Shown piece by piece: positions 57,230 to 64,000 of a stretch of 64,000 nucleotides of DNA; within the stretch, counting starts at the first letter, position 1; each line of letters opens with the position of its first letter. The position numbers and the translations under genes were made by a program. The notes below the pieces were generated by a model. The model was given only the letters and a program-made list of their open reading frames with translations, did no database searches and was not told where the DNA came from. Source of the DNA: Paracoccaceae bacterium. GTDB lineage: Bacteria > Pseudomonadota > Alphaproteobacteria > Rhodobacterales > Rhodobacteraceae. The stretch is taken from NCBI GenBank assembly GCA_022843025.1, contig JALHOL010000006.1:248001-312000 (forward strand), given 5' to 3'.

Positions 57230-57938
57230 AACCCTGACCGCCCTCTTCCTCGCCCATGTGCTGGCCGATTTCCTGCTGCAACCGGACCGCATGGTCGCGG
57301 GCAAGCGCAAACCGCTCTGGTTTCTCGCCCATACCGCCATCGTGCTGGCCACGGCCATTGCGGCCACAGGCAGCCTTCACCCGGCGCTCTTTGCCCTCAC
57401 CCTCGGCCATGCCCTAATCGACGCGGCAAAACTTGCCACGCGCCGCACCGATGCCTCCGCATTTCTGCTGGATCAACTGGCCCATATCGCCACGCTGCTG
57501 CTCACTGCCGCGCTTGCGCCGGGCCTTTTCGCCAGCGGCCTGTGGGCAGACCTGCCGCAGCTTCCCGCCATCTTCGCCCTTGCCGCAGGCGCGATCTGGA
57601 CCGTCCGCGCGGGCGGCCATGCCATCGGCCTGATGATGGCCCCGTGGACCGCGCTTATCGCCATGGATGGCCTGCCCAACGGTGGCCGCGCCATCGGCCA
57701 GCTTGAACGCGGGTTGATCTTCGTGATGATCCTCGGCGGCCTGCCCGAAGGCATCGGCTTTCTCATCGCCGCGAAATCCGTCCTGCGCTTTGGGACCGTG
57801 CGGGAAGAGGCGAAACTGTCGGAATACGTCATCATCGGCACTCTTGCCTCCTTCGCCTGGGCGCTCTTGTCCGCATTCGTCACGCTTGCGGTTCTGGAAA
57901 CCCTGCCGCCACTTGGAATTCCTGCATTTCCGCCTTAA
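57222..57938 (+). CDS. DUF3307 membrane protein
   Basis: 238 aa with about six membrane segments. The N-terminus MIETLTALFLAHVLADFLLQPDRMVAGKR carries the DUF3307 signature (HxxxDFxxQ). Further on, FALTLGHALIDAAK and FLLDQLAHIATLLL repeat histidine-containing membrane motifs, which may form a metal or proton site. It is translationally coupled to the SatD-like gene. The substrate and function are unknown. Confidence 0.82.
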   Translation: MIETLTALFLAHVLADFLLQPDRMVAGKRKPLWFLAHTAIVLATAIAATGSLHPALFALTLGHALIDAAKLATRRTDASAFLLDQLAHIATLLLTAALAPGLFASGLWADLPQLPAIFALAAGAIWTVRAGGHAIGLMMAPWTALIAMDGLPNGGRAIGQLERGLIFVMILGGLPEGIGFLIAAKSVLRFGTVREEAKLSEYVIIGTLASFAWALLSAFVTLAVLETLPPLGIPAFPP

Positions 57939-57961
57939 GTTAAGCCAACAAGGAGAACCCC

Positions 57962-58321
57962 ATGTTCGGCATCCCCGGCAAACAGGCTGTGACACTGACC
58001 CCCGCCGCCGTACGGCAGATCGCCCGCCTGATGGAAAAGCAGGGCAGCACCGGCCTGCGCATCGGCGTGAAAAAGGGCGGCTGCGCGGGCATGGAATACA
58101 CCATGGATTATGTCACTGACATCAATCCGATGGATGAGCTGATCGAACAGGATGGCGCACGGGTGATGATCGCCCCCATGGCGCAGATGTTCCTTTTCGG
58201 CACCGAGATCGACTATGAAACCTCGCTGCTGGAATCGGGCTTCCGCTTCAACAACCCCAACGTGGCCGAAGCCTGCGGGTGCGGTGAATCGATCAAGTTC
58301 AAGGAACAGCCCGCCGCGTAA
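57962..58321 (+). CDS. sufA: A-type Fe-S carrier (SufA/IscA/HesB family)
   Basis: 119 aa carrier that passes Fe-S clusters to target proteins. Family features: VTLTPAAVRQIARLMEKQGS, then LRIGVKKGGCAGMEYTMDYV with the first Cys, and the C-terminal NPNVAEACGCGESIKF with the CGC pair. It follows AAGGAG. It sits downstream of the DUF3307 gene by 23 bp and ends in a terminator. The choice of SufA over IscA or ErpA is based only on resemblance (the longer C-terminal tail). Confidence 0.9.
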   Translation: MFGIPGKQAVTLTPAAVRQIARLMEKQGSTGLRIGVKKGGCAGMEYTMDYVTDINPMDELIEQDGARVMIAPMAQMFLFGTEIDYETSLLESGFRFNNPNVAEACGCGESIKFKEQPAA

Positions 58322-58343
58322 GGCAGGGCCGTCACGAATACAC

Positions 58344-58367
58344 GCCCCGGGCCTGACCCGGGGCTTT
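58344..58367 (+). terminator. Intrinsic terminator after sufA
   Basis: An 8-bp GC stem (58344-58351 with 58357-58364) with a 5-nt loop is followed by TTT. Confidence 0.7.
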
Positions 58368-58385
58368 CCATTTCGCACGTTCCTC

Positions 58386-58480
58386 TGCACCAGCGCACCA
58401 AGCGCTGCCAATCCCGCATGTCTCTGCACGAATTTGTATGCACAACCGTCTGCACCGCCATCTGCACAAAGCGCTGCACA
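58386..58480. repeat. TGCAC iterated motif, copy 2, upstream of tpiA
   Basis: TGCAC occurs at 58386, 58425, 58439, 58451, 58463 and 58475; the last four are spaced exactly 12 bp apart. It lies 65-160 bp upstream of tpiA. The copy at 17131-17176 shares spacing and neighbouring bases. Confidence 0.65.
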
Positions 58481-58543
58481 CCCCTTTTCCTTCATCCCCT
58501 TTCCCCGTAACGCTTGTTGCGTGCAAAACCCCGGGAGGACAGC

Positions 58544-59287
<744 letters not shown>

Positions 59288-59366
59288 TCGCGCCCTTTCA
59301 CGTCGCCCCCGGAACAGCCTTCGGCCCGGCACCGGGGGATGGTTCGGGGGTGATGCAGGACATTTG

Positions 59367-60287
59367 ATGACAGCCCTTTCCCCCACCCGCTCTGCCCTTT
59401 CGGCCAACCTGATCTGCATGGCCTCCATGCTGATCTGGGCCGCCGCCCTGCCTGCGGCCGAGGTGCTCATCCGTGCCGACCCCGCCCCCCTGCCACCGGT
59501 CATCCTGAACGCTGCACGCATGGTGATGGCGGCGGCGTTCTTGTTGCCGATCTGGTGGCTGGTCGAAGGAACAGATGCCCTGCGCCGCGCCAACTGGCCG
59601 CGCGGGACCATGGTGGGCTCGCTCCTCGCACTCGGCGCTTTGCAACTGGTGTTTGGTCAGACCCGCACTTCGGCGGTGATGGCGGCTGTTGTCTCCTCCG
59701 CCATGCCCCTGATCGGGATCACGCTGGAAATTTTCCTTGATGGGCGCAAACTTACGCTGCAAATCGCGCTCGGCCTGCTGCTGTCGATCCTCGGCGGCAT
59801 CCTTGCGGCGGGCAATTTCGACGGGGGGCTGTCCTTCGGCATCGGGGCGCTTCTCTGCCTCGGCTCGGTCATCACCTTCACCCTCGCCTCACGCTGGACA
59901 GTCACCGCCCTGCCCGGCCTTACCCCCCTCGGCTCCACCAGCCTCACCGTCTGCGGCGCGGCGCTGGCGGGCACGGTTTTCGCCCTGATCGGCGGGATGT
60001 TCGGCCTTCCCGGCCCCAACCTTTCCGCCTTCGGCCTGACCGAATTTACCGCGCTTGCCATCTATGGCGTGGGCGGCCTCGCCATCAGCCAACTCCTTTG
60101 GATTATTGCCGTGGGTCGCCTCGGCATCGCCATGTCGGCGCTGCATATCAACCTGACGCCATTTTATGTCATGGTCTTCATGCTGGCGCTTGGCGGCACC
60201 TGGAGCTGGATTCAGGCGCTTGGTGCGGCTTTTGTCGCCATCGGCGTGCTGGTGGCGCAAGGCCTGATCGCGCTGCCCCGGCGCTAA
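59367..60287 (+). CDS. EamA/DMT family transporter
   Basis: 306 aa from ATG 59367, with AGGA eight nt upstream. Ten membrane segments in two EamA repeats (for example NLICMASMLIWAAALPAAEV and TALAIYGVGGLAISQLLWII; the last is FYVMVFMLALGGTWSWIQAL). These transporters export or import small metabolites. The substrate is unknown. It is followed by the P450 gene 20 bp on, which suggests co-transcription. Confidence 0.88.
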   Translation: MTALSPTRSALSANLICMASMLIWAAALPAAEVLIRADPAPLPPVILNAARMVMAAAFLLPIWWLVEGTDALRRANWPRGTMVGSLLALGALQLVFGQTRTSAVMAAVVSSAMPLIGITLEIFLDGRKLTLQIALGLLLSILGGILAAGNFDGGLSFGIGALLCLGSVITFTLASRWTVTALPGLTPLGSTSLTVCGAALAGTVFALIGGMFGLPGPNLSAFGLTEFTALAIYGVGGLAISQLLWIIAVGRLGIAMSALHINLTPFYVMVFMLALGGTWSWIQALGAAFVAIGVLVAQGLIALPRR

Positions 60288-60307
60288 AACCCCTCAAGAA
60301 CAAGACC

Positions 60308-61489
60308 ATGCAAGACCTTCATCAATCCCCCACCGATCCTGCCTTCGTTCAGAACCCCTATCCGTTCTATGACCGCGCCCGCGCCACAGGCCCCTTCTTC
60401 CGCTGGGTCGATTACAACCTGACCTGCACCCCCAACGCATCAGCGGTCAACGCCATCCTGCGCGACCGCCGCTTTGGCCGCGAAGCCCCGCCCGAATGCG
60501 CGCCCGTGATCCCTGATCACCTGCGCCCTTTCTACGCGGTCGAGGCGCATTCGATGCTGGAACTGGAACCGCCGCGCCACACCCGCCTGCGCAGCCTTGT
60601 CTTGCGCGCCTTCACCTCACGCCGCATCGCCGCGCTTGGCCCTGAAATCACACAGCTTTCCAACGATCTGATCGATGCATTGCCTGCGGATGAATTCGAT
60701 CTTCTCCCGACCTTCGCGCAGAAACTGCCCGTCATAATCATCGCCCGCCTTCTGGGCGTGCCAGAGTCCATGTCGGATGACCTGCTGCGCTGGTCCAATG
60801 CCATGGTCGGCATGTATATGGCCAACCGCAGCCCCGCCGCCGAGGATCGCGCCATCGCGGCGACCGAAGATTTCGTGGCCTTCCTGCGCGGCTATATCGC
60901 CGACCGCCGCGCCGACCCGCGGGATGACCTGATCACCCATCTGATTGCCGCCGAGTCCGAGGGTGACCGTCTGACAACCGACGAACTGATCTCGACCTGC
61001 ATCCTGCTGCTGAATGCGGGGCATGAGGCGACGGTTCACACCATCGGCAATGGCGTGAAAACGCTGCTTGAAACGAAAACCCCCGCCACCGCCCTATCTC
61101 CCGACAAGGTAGAGGCGACGGTGGAGGAAATCCTGCGCTTCGATCCCGCGCTGCATATGTTCACCCGCTGGGCCTATGAAGAAGTTGATGTGATGGGCCA
61201 CCGCTTTCAGCGCGGTGATCAGGTCGCGCTGCTGCTGGCCGCCGCCAACCGCGACCCCGGTCAATGGGACCGCCCGGCGCAATTCCTGCCGGACCGCCCC
61301 GCCAAACCCAACGCCACCTTCGGCGCAGGCCTGCATTTCTGCGTGGGCGCGCCGTTGGCCCGGCTGGAATTGCAAATCGCCCTGCCGATCCTGTTTCAGC
61401 GCCTGCCGAACCTGCGCCTTGCGGCAAAGCCCGTCTATGCTGATGTCTATCACTTCCACGGGCTCAAGGCGCTGCACCTCGCCCGCTAG
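60308..61489 (+). CDS. Cytochrome P450
   Basis: A soluble bacterial class I-type P450 of 393 aa from ATG 60308. The I-helix is LLLNAGHEATVHTIGNGV, the K-helix ExxR is in EATVEEILRFDPA, and the haem-binding loop FGAGLHFCVGAPLARLELQI carries the ligand Cys. No ferredoxin or ferredoxin reductase gene is adjacent, so its electron partner is elsewhere. The substrate is unknown. The preceding EamA transporter is the only plausible partner, and the stop lies 5 bp from the convergent Lrp gene. Confidence 0.92.
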   Translation: MQDLHQSPTDPAFVQNPYPFYDRARATGPFFRWVDYNLTCTPNASAVNAILRDRRFGREAPPECAPVIPDHLRPFYAVEAHSMLELEPPRHTRLRSLVLRAFTSRRIAALGPEITQLSNDLIDALPADEFDLLPTFAQKLPVIIIARLLGVPESMSDDLLRWSNAMVGMYMANRSPAAEDRAIAATEDFVAFLRGYIADRRADPRDDLITHLIAAESEGDRLTTDELISTCILLLNAGHEATVHTIGNGVKTLLETKTPATALSPDKVEATVEEILRFDPALHMFTRWAYEEVDVMGHRFQRGDQVALLLAAANRDPGQWDRPAQFLPDRPAKPNATFGAGLHFCVGAPLARLELQIALPILFQRLPNLRLAAKPVYADVYHFHGLKALHLAR

Positions 61490-61494
61490 AACCG

Positions 61495-61956
61495 TCAGAC
61501 CGGCAGGATTGTCGTCGCCTTGATCTCTTCCATGCTCAACAGCGCGGTCACGTTGTAAATCCGCACCTCGGAAATCAGGGCCTGATAAAACGTGTCATAG
61601 GCCCGCGCATTCTTGACCCGCACCTTCAGGATATAGTCAATGTCGCCCGCCAACCGATGCGCTTCCAGCACCTCGGGACGTTCGCGCAGCGCTTTCAGGA
61701 ACTTGCGCTGCCAGTCCGCCTCATGCTCGCTGGTGCGGATCAACACGAAGAAACAGGCCTCAAGACCCAGCGCCTCGGGGTCCAGAATGGCGGTCTGCCG
61801 CGTGATGACGCCCGCCTCCTTCATCCGGCGAATGCGGTTCCAGACCGGGGTTTTGGAAGACCCCACCTTGCGCGCGATCTCATCCAGCGACTGCTCGGCA
61901 TCGGCCTGCAGTTCCGCAAGGATTTTCCTGTCCATCTCGTCCAGCCGGACCGCCAT
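61495..61956 (-). CDS. Lrp/AsnC family regulator divergent from the sulfite reductase operon
   Basis: 153 aa from ATG 61956, with GGGGGAA upstream. The N-terminal HTH is LDEIARKVGSSKTPVWNRIRRMKEAGVI. The effector domain includes ACFFVLIRTSEHEADWQRKF, LAGDIDYILKVRVKNARAYD and SEVRIYNVTALLSMEEIKATT. It is divergent from cobA-DUF2849-cysI across 137 bp, so it is likely their regulator, responding to an amino acid such as cysteine (inference). Confidence 0.92.
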   Translation of the reverse strand: MAVRLDEMDRKILAELQADAEQSLDEIARKVGSSKTPVWNRIRRMKEAGVITRQTAILDPEALGLEACFFVLIRTSEHEADWQRKFLKALRERPEVLEAHRLAGDIDYILKVRVKNARAYDTFYQALISEVRIYNVTALLSMEEIKATTILPV

Positions 61957-61977
61957 TCGCCAATTCCCCCGTTTCGC

Positions 61978-62019
61978 GGAAACACGTTCCACACTGCGCC
62001 AGTATCGGAACAATCGTTC
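61978..62019. promoter_or_regulatory. Two operator-like inverted repeats in the Lrp/cobA divergent region
   Basis: GGAA-ACACG-TTCC (61978-61990) and GAAC-AATC-GTTC (62008-62019) are short inverted repeats of related sequence, about 29 bp apart. They lie between divergent starts, near the 5' end of the Lrp gene. Confidence 0.45.
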
Positions 62020-62093
62020 TTATCTGCAAGGGTGGCTGGCCCGAAACCGGGAAAATATCCTATATTCCAGACAGCCAAACCGGGATCGCCAGC

Positions 62094-62879
62094 ATGACCG
62101 ACCTGCCCCATTTCGCCCCTACCCCTGTTGCCGTCACCTTTGTGGGTGCCGGCCCCGGCGCGGCCGCGCATCTGACACTGGGCGCTTTCCGCGCCCTGCA
62201 ACAGGCAGATGTGGTGATCCATGACCGTCTGGTCGGCGATGAGGTGATGGCCCTGATCCCGCCGCATGTCACCCGCATCGACGTGGGCAAAGAAGGGTTT
62301 GGCCCCACCACCGCCCAGACCACGATCAACGCAACTCTCGTGGCTCAGGCCATGACAGGGGCGCGCATTGTCCGGCTCAAGGGCGGTGATTGCGGCATCT
62401 TTGGCCGTCTGGACGAAGAGATGGACGCGCTGGAAGCGGCGGGCCTGTCCTTCGCCATCCTGCCCGGCCTGACCTCTGCCGCCGTCGCGGCGGCCAATAT
62501 CGGCCAGAGCCTGACGAAGCGTGGCCGCAACGGCGCGCTGCGCATCGTGACCGGGCATGACATGGAAGGTTTCGCCGAACAGGACTGGCGCGGCATGGCC
62601 CGCGCGGGTGAGGTTGCGGCGATCTACATGGGCAAGAAATCCAGCCGCTTTATCCAAGGCCGCCTGATGATGCACGGCGCCGCCCCGGAAACCCCCGTGG
62701 CTATCGTGGAAAACGTCTCGCGCACCAATCAACGCGTGATCGCCGCCACCCTTGCCACCCTGCCCGACGCTGTGGCGCAAGTCGCAGGCCCTGCCGTGCT
62801 GCTTTACGGCCTCGAACCCCGCCGCATCCGTGCGGCCCTGCCCGCACTGACGTCAGAATTGAAGGAAGCCACCGCATGA
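62094..62879 (+). CDS. cobA: Uroporphyrinogen-III C-methyltransferase (siroheme synthesis)
   Basis: 261 aa SAM-dependent enzyme that adds two methyl groups to uroporphyrinogen III to give precorrin-2, on the way to siroheme for sulfite reductase. Landmarks: VTFVGAGPGAAAHLTLGAFRALQQADVVIHDRLV (62139-62238), RIVRLKGGDCGIFGRLDEEM (the family usually has GGDPFIFGR, so Pro is Cys here), ILPGLTSAAVAAANIGQSLT, IVTGHD and YMGKKSS. It lacks the CysG N-terminal oxidase/chelatase domain. It overlaps the DUF2849 gene by ATGA. Confidence 0.93.
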   Translation: MTDLPHFAPTPVAVTFVGAGPGAAAHLTLGAFRALQQADVVIHDRLVGDEVMALIPPHVTRIDVGKEGFGPTTAQTTINATLVAQAMTGARIVRLKGGDCGIFGRLDEEMDALEAAGLSFAILPGLTSAAVAAANIGQSLTKRGRNGALRIVTGHDMEGFAEQDWRGMARAGEVAAIYMGKKSSRFIQGRLMMHGAAPETPVAIVENVSRTNQRVIAATLATLPDAVAQVAGPAVLLYGLEPRRIRAALPALTSELKEATA

Positions 62880-63181
62880 GCCGCCGCTTCACGCCCAAAA
62901 TCGTCACCGCCAACCGCCTGCGCGAAGGCGATGTGGTCTACTTGACCGCCGATGACCGTTGGTCGCCGTTCCACCATGAGGCGGAATTGATCGAGGATGA
63001 GGCCCATGCCCAGATGCGCCTACTTCACGCCGCCGCGCAAAAGCTGATCGTCGTCGGCGCTTACCTCGCCGATGCCAAGCTCGGCCCGAACGGACCGGAA
63101 CCCACCCATTTCCGCGAAGAATTCCGCACCCGTGGCCCGTCGAACTATAACCACGGCAAACAAGCCGACTACGCGAACTGA
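62876..63181 (+). CDS. DUF2849 protein associated with sulfite reductase
   Basis: 101 aa small soluble protein of the DUF2849 family: FTPKIVTANRLREGDVVYLT, then HHEAELIEDEAHAQMRLLHA and the C-terminal VGAYLADAKLGPNG with FREEFRTRGPSNYNHG. It is regularly encoded between the siroheme methyltransferase and cysI in alphaproteobacteria. No function is established; a role in siroheme delivery or reductase assembly is a guess from this position. Confidence 0.92.
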   Translation: MSRRFTPKIVTANRLREGDVVYLTADDRWSPFHHEAELIEDEAHAQMRLLHAAAQKLIVVGAYLADAKLGPNGPEPTHFREEFRTRGPSNYNHGKQADYAN

Positions 63182-63191
63182 GGCAGCCAGA

Positions 63192-64000
63192 ATGTACAGC
63201 TATTCCGAATTCGATGAAGCCTTCGTCCGCGAACGTGTCGCCCAGTTCACCCAGCAGGTGGAACGCCGCCTTGACGGGTCGCTGACCGAGGAAGAATTCC
63301 GCCCGCTGCGCCTGATGAACGGGCTGTACCTGCAACTGCACGCCTACATGCTGCGGGTGGCCATTCCCTATGGCACGATCAACCCGAACCAGATGCGCCA
63401 GCTGGCCCATATCGCCCAGACCTGGGACAAGGGCTATGGCCACTTCACCACCCGCCAGAACATTCAGTTCAACTGGCCGAAACTGGAAGACGTGCCTGCC
63501 ATGCTTCAGGCGCTTGCCGATGTGGGGATGCACGCCATCCAGACATCTGGCAACTGCGTGCGCAACGTGACCGCCGATCATTTCGCCGGCGCTGCGGCGG
63601 ATGAAATCGAAGACCCCCGCCCCGTGGCAGAACTGCTGCGCCAGTGGTCGACCGACCACCCGGAGTTTCAATTCCTGCCCCGCAAGTTCAAGATCGCCAT
63701 CACCGGTTCCCCGAATGACCGTGCGGTCACCCGCGCCCACGACATCGGCCTGCGCATGGTCCGCAACGCGGCGGGCGAGCCGGGGTTCGAGGTGATGGTC
63801 GGCGGCGGTCTTGGCCGCACGCCCATGATCGCCCACACGGTGCGGGACTTCCTGCCCAAGGCCGACCTGCTGCCCTATGTGGAGGCGGTCCTCAGCGTCT
63901 ACAACACGCTCGGCCGTCGCGACAACAAGTACAAGGCACGCATCAAGATCACCGTGCATGAAACCGGCGCGGCCGAAATCACCCGCATGATCGAAGAACG
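63192..64000 (+). CDS. cysI: Sulfite/nitrite reductase haemoprotein subunit (CysI-like), truncated by the window
   Basis: The frame is open from ATG 63192 to the window edge (269 codons seen of an expected 550 or so). The N-terminal nitrite/sulfite reductase half-domain is present: LMNGLYLQLHAYMLRVAIPY, GYGHFTTRQNIQFNWPKLED, AIQTSGNCVRNVTADHFAG and RKFKIAITGSPND. The Fe4S4-siroheme cysteines lie beyond the window. It reduces sulfite to sulfide for cysteine synthesis. The neighbours (cobA, DUF2849) favour the assimilatory sulfite role over nitrite. Confidence 0.93.
   Translation, partial: MYSYSEFDEAFVRERVAQFTQQVERRLDGSLTEEEFRPLRLMNGLYLQLHAYMLRVAIPYGTINPNQMRQLAHIAQTWDKGYGHFTTRQNIQFNWPKLEDVPAMLQALADVGMHAIQTSGNCVRNVTADHFAGAAADEIEDPRPVAELLRQWSTDHPEFQFLPRKFKIAITGSPNDRAVTRAHDIGLRMVRNAAGEPGFEVMVGGGLGRTPMIAHTVRDFLPKADLLPYVEAVLSVYNTLGRRDNKYKARIKITVHETGAAEITRMIEE

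Noticed and set aside
58386-58480. TGCAC iterons considered as a CRISPR array or as a small Cys-Thr repeat protein.
   Set aside because: The repeats are only 5-7 bp with 12-bp period, with no spacers or cas genes; no start codon with ribosome site frames a conserved product.

Overview
The window is GC-rich, tightly packed alphaproteobacterial chromosome. It almost certainly comes from the Rhodobacterales (Rhodobacter/Paracoccus relatives). The evidence is a sciP-ctrA pair with CtrA-like boxes, a bam-rseP-dxr-cdsA-uppS-frr-pyrH envelope cluster joined to lpx genes, a TakP-type alpha-keto-acid TRAP system, a Usg-family protein, a DUF2849 protein next to sulfite reductase, and a possible GTTC-N7-GTTC SOS box. 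I see no transposase, integrase, phage gene, CRISPR array, tRNA or rRNA gene. This is core-type genome with a few accessory pieces.

Layout. 0.06-6.2 kb: protein-tagging aminoacyl transferase (bpt), a VOC protein, a Ca2+/Na+ antiporter, a GST, and a TRAP operon (takP, takM and a takQ that carries a frameshift). 6.2-10.9 kb: ilvB and ilvN behind a transcription attenuator with an Ile-Leu-Val leader peptide, with two glycan-type genes lodged between the two acetolactate synthase subunits. 11-14.3 kb: PaaG-like enoyl-CoA hydratase and ccmF-ccmH. 14.5-17.5 kb: an Lrp regulator divergent from arginase and ornithine cyclodeaminase over a perfect operator-like inverted repeat, then usg. 17.6-25 kb: gyrA, small proteins, DoxX, trmFO, gluQ, hisI, a degenerate Fe-S scaffold protein, and a 40-residue membrane protein behind the possible SOS box. 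25-30.6 kb: recG, ligA, ctrA, sciP. 30.8-44.3 kb: mnmA, then a long reverse-strand envelope cluster (pyrH, frr, uppS, cdsA, dxr, rseP, a 45-aa membrane protein, bamA, ompH, fabZ, lpxA, lpxI, lpxB). 44.4-52.8 kb: miaA, an AraC regulator and a complete dipeptide-type ABC importer. 53-55.2 kb: lytic transglycosylase, a membrane-anchored LuxR-type regulator, cytochrome b561 and a PepSY protein. 55.4-61.5 kb: ssb, a SufT/DUF59 protein, a SatD-like/DUF3307 pair, sufA, tpiA, an EamA transporter and a P450. 61.5-64 kb: an Lrp regulator divergent from the siroheme/sulfite reductase operon (cobA/cysG, DUF2849, cysI), which runs off the window.

The non-coding sequence carries much of the interest. Three convergent gene junctions hold arrays of two to seven perfect hairpins. 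In two of the arrays many hairpins share a TGACGCA/TGCGTCA-like loop. A second repeat family (core AAATATCC followed by a G-rich hairpin) occurs four times. A third (TGCAC at 12-bp spacing) occurs twice, once just upstream of tpiA. The strongest regulatory calls are the ilv attenuator, the inverted repeat between the Lrp gene and arginase, and a 19-bp palindrome upstream of the SatD-like gene. The most testable new hypothesis is that the 40-aa membrane protein is a DNA-damage-induced small protein comparable in concept to Caulobacter SidA.
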